From a virus: 58,729 nt of DNA. Under the pieces are notes generated by a model. It was not told where the DNA came from. It saw nothing but the letters and a program-made list of their open reading frames with translations, and searched no databases. Below are positions 54,986 to 58,729 of the stretch, piece after piece. Made by a program: the position numbers and the translations under genes. Position 1 is the stretch's first letter. Every line of letters starts with the position of its first letter. The stretch spans positions 1 to 58,729 of IMG/VR virus record IMGVR_UViG_3300045912_000522; one strand, written 5' to 3'.

Positions 54986-55429
54986 TCAGGCTCGCAGAAT
55001 GTGACAGAAAACACGGTATGTCCCTCCTCGGTGGAGGTATTGCACATCGTCACGCAGCTCGGGGAACTCCAGCAGGCTCTCCCGCCGGACCCCAAGCACG
55101 ACCAACTCGCCATCAGCCACGTCCAGCCGCTGCTTGCCGTTCACGGCGCCGTGGACGGCGTCGGCGATGGCGTCAGCCGCGGCGCCGTCGGTGCCCTGGA
55201 CTATCGCCTTGATGTCCCAGATGGGACGGGTGAACATGATAGACCGGCTGCCGACGGCGTTCCGATCCACGCCCGCGACAAACGAGAAGACAACATACGG
55301 CAGCACTGCGCCCGGCGGCGCGAGGTCGCGGTAGACCCGGTCGCCGACGAGCGCGACGAGCGGCCCGTGCCCGGTGAGCTGCTCGAACAGGAACTCGGCG
55401 CAGAGGCCCAGCTCGTTGATGTCGCTCAC
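54986..55429 (-). CDS. Tail terminator, DUF3168 family
   Basis: 147 residues. FLFEQLTGHGPLVALVGDRV followed by YRDLAPPGAVLPYVVFSFVA is the family signature. It caps the tail tube and joins it to the head connector. It overlaps the HK97 gp10-like gene. Confidence 0.82.
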   Translation of the reverse strand: MSDINELGLCAEFLFEQLTGHGPLVALVGDRVYRDLAPPGAVLPYVVFSFVAGVDRNAVGSRSIMFTRPIWDIKAIVQGTDGAAADAIADAVHGAVNGKQRLDVADGELVVLGVRRESLLEFPELRDDVQYLHRGGTYRVFCHILRA

Positions 55430-55785
55430 GACCGGGCCGCCTCTTCGATGGCCTGCGTGACCGCGGCCTCGAACGCAGGAGCCACCTCCTCCACTGCCGG
55501 GCGCAGGAAGGGTCGCGCGGCCATTTTCACCGTGCCGAACTCCTGATAGAGCCCATACTCCTGGCCGACGACGACCTCCGATGTCAGCTCGTCCCGCGGG
55601 CGCGCCTGGATCGAGTTCTTGAGCGCGCCGGTGTCTACGGGTGCCCGCGTCTTCGCCCGCGCCTCCACGTCCTTCGCCGTCTTGCGGACGACGAGCGACA
55701 GGCGGCGGCGCACCTCGGCCGGCAGCGACGGCAGGCGGTCGAACTCCTTCGTCAGCTTGATCGTAACCGCCTCTTTCGCCATCAC
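55426..55785 (-). CDS. HK97 gp10-like neck/tail completion protein
   Basis: 119 residues from ATG at 55785 or 55782. RAKTRAPVDTGALKNSIQAR, QEYGLYQEFGT and KMAARPFLRPAVEEV are hallmark segments of this family. It lies in the connector region between head closure and tail terminator. Confidence 0.88.
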   Translation of the reverse strand: MMAKEAVTIKLTKEFDRLPSLPAEVRRRLSLVVRKTAKDVEARAKTRAPVDTGALKNSIQARPRDELTSEVVVGQEYGLYQEFGTVKMAARPFLRPAVEEVAPAFEAAVTQAIEEAARS

Positions 55786-56153
55786 TTCACCCGTCGCGCG
55801 GAGACCTTCATCACGAGCGACTGACTGCGCGCGTCGATATGGTCGATGACCTCATACGTCTGCCCATCAATCACGACGCGGTCGGTCGTCCGCACGTCGG
55901 AGCCCGCCGGGAAGAGGATCGTCCACCAGCTCGACGCCTTGTGCCCCGACGCCTCCTCGCGCCCCTGCGCCTCGCGGGCGCCCATCGGCAGCAACCGGCA
56001 CCTCACCGCCGTGCCGACATCGTAGCTCTCCGACTGGCCGCCCCGCCCGTCGCTCGTGCCCGTGCGGTGCTTCACGAGCCCGGTAGACGGCAGGTGCTCG
56101 TTGAAGCTCGCCCGCGCCTGGTCTATCTGCCACTGCGGGATCTCGGCGGACAC
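55782..56153 (-). CDS. Head closure/head-tail joining protein
   Basis: 123 residues. The C-terminal DRVVIDGQTYEVIDHIDARS and the pattern WWTILFPAGSDVRTTDRV resemble SPP1 gp16-type stopper proteins. Overlaps the gp10-like gene. Confidence 0.72.
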   Translation of the reverse strand: MSAEIPQWQIDQARASFNEHLPSTGLVKHRTGTSDGRGGQSESYDVGTAVRCRLLPMGAREAQGREEASGHKASSWWTILFPAGSDVRTTDRVVIDGQTYEVIDHIDARSQSLVMKVSARRVK

Positions 56154-56164
56154 GGGTGCCTCCG

Positions 56165-56629
56165 TCAGAACTGGAGCAGACCATCGGCGTGCCAGACGAG
56201 CGTCACATCGCCACCGTTGGTCGGCGTGTCCGTGACGTCGAATTTGGCGATGACCCTCGAGTCGGCGTCGTTCGTGCCCTCGCGGATGAGCAGCGCCGCC
56301 CCGATGGTCGCGCCGGCACCCAGCGCCGTCCAGGTCACGTCGTTGGCGTCGAAGTAGGCCACGTCGTCGGTGAAGTCGGGCGCGATGGACTTCCCCGCGA
56401 GCGTCTTGCGGCCCGCACCGCCGAAGCCGCCAGTGTAACCGCTGACACTGATTTCGTGCGAAGCCGGGTCGTTGGCGGTGCCGTCGTCCACGAACTGGTC
56501 ATCGGCGTTGCCGACATAGGTGTCATCGACGAGCATCACCTTCAGCGTGTCCGACAGCAGGTTGATGGTCCCTGCCGCGTTGTGATTGGCGATGAGCTCC
56601 CGCGCCTTGGTGAAGAGGATGTTTGCCAC
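56165..56629 (-). CDS. Virion structural protein (154 aa)
   Basis: It has the recurrent phage pattern TLKVMLVDDTYVGNADDQFV, then GRKTLAGKSIAPDF and a GDVTLVWHADGLLQF C-terminus. Related proteins are commonly found in connector clusters and are thought to be structural. The role is not known. Confidence 0.65.
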   Translation of the reverse strand: MANILFTKARELIANHNAAGTINLLSDTLKVMLVDDTYVGNADDQFVDDGTANDPASHEISVSGYTGGFGGAGRKTLAGKSIAPDFTDDVAYFDANDVTWTALGAGATIGAALLIREGTNDADSRVIAKFDVTDTPTNGGDVTLVWHADGLLQF

Positions 56630-56630
56630 G

Positions 56631-56777
56631 CTACTGCTCCTCTACCGGCTGCGGCTTCAGCAGTCGCTCCTGCGGCGGCGCAACCATGAGCGTTGCTGGG
56701 CGGACCTGCCACCCGCGCCGCAACTGCGACACCTCCGCCGGCTTCGTCTCCTTCGGCTGCTCGGGCTTCTGCTCCAC
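56631..56777 (-). CDS. Small protein (48 aa) in the connector cluster
   Basis: GTG at 56777 overlaps the region just after the previous stop. It is rich in Pro, Gln and Glu (MEQKPEQPKETKPAEVSQL) and ends QPVEEQ. Tight packing with neighbours favours a real gene. No family is recognised. Confidence 0.55.
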   Translation of the reverse strand: MEQKPEQPKETKPAEVSQLRRGWQVRPATLMVAPPQERLLKPQPVEEQ

Positions 56778-56778
56778 G

Positions 56779-57213
56779 TTACCAGTCTCTCCTGTCGTCA
56801 CAGCAACAGTCGGGCGCGAACTCCTCGTCGTTGGCGTTCGAGAACACCCCAGTCGGGAGGTCGCGCTTCAGACTGCCCGGAAGCTCGGGGCTTTCGGTCA
56901 CGCGCCGCTTCCAGCGGTCGGCCTGGCGCAGGCACATCTCATACGCCTGGCTGCGCTTCAAGTCCTGGTCGGCGCTACGGATATCGAAGTCGGTAGCCAG
57001 CCGCGCCGCCTTCTGCTCCCAGCCCAGGGCGACGGCCGCGTTGATGTTCCAGGTCGGCTCCCACGCGGGGTCGGTCGGGGGACGCTTCGAGCTGTCCTGC
57101 CGCTTCGACATCTGAACCAGTTCGTCGATCTCCGCGTCGGAGAGCGTCGGCTGCCGATCGGCCTGCGTGAACCGGACGATCAGTTCTCGGACCTGGGCCT
57201 CGGTTTTCGCCAT
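56779..57213 (-). CDS. Connector/adaptor-like protein (144 aa)
   Basis: Helical protein (QVRELIVRFTQADRQPTLSD, then DAEIDELVQMSKRQD and NINAAVALGWEQKAARLATD), with the shape of phage head-tail adaptors. A C-terminal CCCDDR stretch is odd. It follows the beta-domain protein and precedes small connector genes. Confidence 0.6.
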   Translation of the reverse strand: MAKTEAQVRELIVRFTQADRQPTLSDAEIDELVQMSKRQDSSKRPPTDPAWEPTWNINAAVALGWEQKAARLATDFDIRSADQDLKRSQAYEMCLRQADRWKRRVTESPELPGSLKRDLPTGVFSNANDEEFAPDCCCDDRRDW

Positions 57214-57223
57214 TCGGTTGCCC

Positions 57224-57931
57224 TTACTCGATCGCTCGCGTGATGTCGTCGCTCACAACGAGCAGCCCCTCCGCCAGGGTGAATACGCCGCTCGGCAGCA
57301 GCACCTGCACGTCGTAGCGCAGCCGCGAGATGGCCACCAGTTCTGTCGTGGCCTCGGCGGCTATCGTCACGGCGAGGTCGCCCGCTGCCGCGTCCGTCAC
57401 CGTGATGGCCGCGAGCGTCTCGTCCTCGGCCGGCGCGCTGTTCAGGACGAGGAGCCCGTCTGCTTCGGTCACCTGCAGGATGGCCTTCTCGTCGCCCACG
57501 AGGCTCGAACTCTTCGCCGTGAACCAGAGCTTCGTTCGCCCGGTCAGGTTGCCGAGCCCCGTGAACGCAACCGTGCCCGTATCACCCCGGCGGATAGTGC
57601 GATCGGTGTCCGGCGTGCTCTCCGCCTCAACGGTTACACTCGGAGCCACCTGACCCTGCAGGACGATCTCCGCGAGGCCGGCGGTGCCTTCCATCGTCCA
57701 CGTCGCGTCGAGCGCGTAATGGTCTCCGGGCAGCCAGCCCTGCCCCGCTGCCAGTGTGGCGGTGAGCAAATAGTGCCCGGTTCCGACATCCACTACTGTC
57801 ACTGTAGCGGCGGTCGCGATACCGTTCCGCCGGAGCGCGGCTGTGGGCAGCGCGTCGGCGTCTTTCGCTTCCTGGGTCGTGAGGGAGCGCGTCATGAGCA
57901 GCGCGCGGATGACTTCGCCGACAACGGGCAC
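57224..57931 (-). CDS. Virion beta-domain protein (235 aa)
   Basis: GTG start at 57931. The sequence IRRGDTGTVAFTGLGNLTGR and the 'W-F-T-A-K' stretch recall the N-terminal domain of baseplate proteins such as BppU, where a chain reads R-x-G-D-T ... W-x-T-x-K. This hints at an accessory head or tail component. Certainty is low. Confidence 0.55.
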   Translation of the reverse strand: MPVVGEVIRALLMTRSLTTQEAKDADALPTAALRRNGIATAATVTVVDVGTGHYLLTATLAAGQGWLPGDHYALDATWTMEGTAGLAEIVLQGQVAPSVTVEAESTPDTDRTIRRGDTGTVAFTGLGNLTGRTKLWFTAKSSSLVGDEKAILQVTEADGLLVLNSAPAEDETLAAITVTDAAAGDLAVTIAAEATTELVAISRLRYDVQVLLPSGVFTLAEGLLVVSDDITRAIE

Positions 57932-57935
57932 AGGC

Positions 57936-58250
57936 CTACTCCAGCGGCTTCGTCATCGCTAGCCGGAGATTGTTCCGCACGGTCGCGTCCATCGCCGCTG
58001 CCAGCAACTGCGCCGCAGTGACGACGAGTGCGATGAAATCCGGCGTGAGGTGCTGGTTTGCCGTGCCATCCAGATCCGCCTGGGTGAACGCATTGGCGGC
58101 ACCGATGCTCAGTCCGTTCGTGAAGTAGAACTGGCTGAATTCATCACAGTCTCGGGCGATGTTGAGTAAGCGTTCCGCAAGCACCCCGCTGGCGGACGCG
58201 AAGTTCTGTTTCGTTCTGGTCAGGTCTTGAGCCACTTCAGTACTCCTCAT
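57936..58250 (-). CDS. Hypothetical protein (104 aa)
   Basis: Its start overlaps the stop of the appendage gene (ATGA). Helical, with KQNFASASGVLAERLLNIAR and an ALVVTAAQLLAAAMD helix. A partner of the appendage is likely from coupling. No family is recognised. Confidence 0.6.
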   Translation of the reverse strand: MRSTEVAQDLTRTKQNFASASGVLAERLLNIARDCDEFSQFYFTNGLSIGAANAFTQADLDGTANQHLTPDFIALVVTAAQLLAAAMDATVRNNLRLAMTKPLE

Positions 58251-58729
58251 GCGGCGAGCCCGAGATTAATCAGAGCAGTGCGAATGCTGTTCGCGAGAGT
58301 GATGACCGTGGCTTGATCAGTGGCTGCTGCGGCGACGGCCTGCCGGACAACCGCTGCGGCGCCCAAAAAGCCGACCTTGGGGTTAGTGCCGTCAGCCTCA
58401 CCGCGCATGATCTCGCGGTCACCGTTCCAGTCCGTCGCGTGCAGTCTGATACGCCCCTGGCGGGTCGCATCCGTGCTCACCGCAAAATCTCCCGCGACGA
58501 AAGCGACCTGCCGCCCGAATGTCGTCGAGGATTGCCGGTTCAGTGTGAGTTCGCCCGAGGCATTCACCGTGAGCAGCGTGCCGCCAGCGTTGAAATCGTC
58601 AGTGCGGAACGGCACCTGGGTTTGGCCATTCGCCATTTTGATGAGAAGGCCGAGGTTGCCAGCGTTCAGTGTGTTGAGAGTGAGGGCCACCGTGGATATC
58701 ACGGCACCATTCAGAGCATGGTATCCGTT
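58247..58729 (-). CDS. Tail appendage/fibre-like protein, C-terminal part
   Basis: Continues the gene at 1-966 around the circle: 58555-58247 adds 102 codons plus stop, giving 424 residues in total. Bases 58556-58729 repeat bases 1-174. The tail holds RQVAFVAGDFAVSTDATRQG and TDQATVITLANSIRTALINL, ending GLAA. An ATG at 58702 is internal, not a real start. Confidence 0.7.
   Translation of the reverse strand, partial: NGYHALNGAVISTVALTLNTLNAGNLGLLIKMANGQTQVPFRTDDFNAGGTLLTVNASGELTLNRQSSTTFGRQVAFVAGDFAVSTDATRQGRIRLHATDWNGDREIMRGEADGTNPKVGFLGAAAVVRQAVAAAATDQATVITLANSIRTALINLGLAA
58556..58729. repeat. Terminal direct repeat (contig overlap), copy 2
   Basis: Repeats bases 1-174 with G at 58602 in place of A at 47. 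On the minus strand this turns the codon for Ile (ATT, GCGGATTGAC context, near the left copy) into Thr here: the left copy reads VPFRIDDFN and the right copy VPFRTDDFN. Confidence 0.95.

Noticed and set aside
1-58729. preQ0 synthesis genes and a DNA polymerase
   Set aside because: I looked for FolE, QueD, QueE, QueC and polymerase motifs and found none; the phage probably uses host enzymes.
1-58729. Genome-wide recoding of TAG
   Set aside because: Many clear genes end in TAG next to the expected neighbour start, so the amber in the FxLYD gene is treated as a local event.

Overview
This window is a complete or near-complete genome of a GC-rich temperate tailed phage (Caudoviricetes) with a long-tailed siphovirus plan. 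The first 174 bases are repeated at the end (58556-58729) with one mismatch, so the molecule closes into a circle of about 58,555 bp, or is terminally redundant. One tail gene crosses the join. A tyrosine integrase, an excisionase-like protein and a genome-wide set of operator-like sites indicate lysogeny. Host clues are indirect: strong Shine-Dalgarno sequences, sigma70-type promoters, a lipoprotein, and a secreted protein with a PEP-CTERM/exosortase sorting tail. Together they suggest a diderm, exosortase-bearing environmental bacterium. The host cannot be named from the sequence.

Left arm (1-15.5 kb) is mostly minus strand. It is read leftward from a promoter at 15491-15519: lysis genes (TM/coiled-coil protein, holin, amidase), terminase small and large subunits, HNH remnant, portal, SPP1 gp7-like minor head protein, scaffold, HK97-fold capsid and virion proteins. 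Two plus-strand islands interrupt it. One (4.2-5.6 kb) carries a DpdA-like DNA transglycosylase coupled to a QueF-like protein, implying 7-deazaguanine in the phage DNA. The other (6.8-7.7 kb) has three unknown small genes.

The middle (16.9-39.9 kb) is mostly plus strand: a sigma factor, two minus-strand tRNAs, the integrase, a ParB-like gene split by an insertion, an HTH protein, and an accessory cargo block (PEP-CTERM protein, and a GGDEF diguanylate cyclase flanked by two paralogous small genes). About 1.2 kb of non-coding, structured DNA follows. Next comes replication (SF2 helicase, DnaB/RecA-like ATPase, zinc-finger/Toprim primase), then a SNF2-like helicase and a DNA methyltransferase that each contain an intein, and a run of overlapping small genes.

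The right arm (39.9-58.7 kb) is minus strand and encodes the tail: connector proteins, tail terminator, tail tube, frameshifted tail-assembly chaperone, tape measure, and a gene-transfer-agent-like tip set (DUF2460, DUF2163, NlpC/P60, tip proteins) with an embedded RusA resolvase and lectin-like appendages. Two plus-strand secreted or anchored 'moron' genes sit between the tape measure and the tip genes.

Three IS1341-type (tnpB-only) elements sit at 5'-TCAC sites. One displaces the ribosome-binding site of the sigma factor, one splits the ParB-like gene, and one lies in the HNH gene. A heptamer, GTTGAAC, recurs in about twenty intergenic positions. It often lies in the spacer between -35 and -10 or in pairs 30-31 bp apart, and it probably defines the phage immunity regulon.
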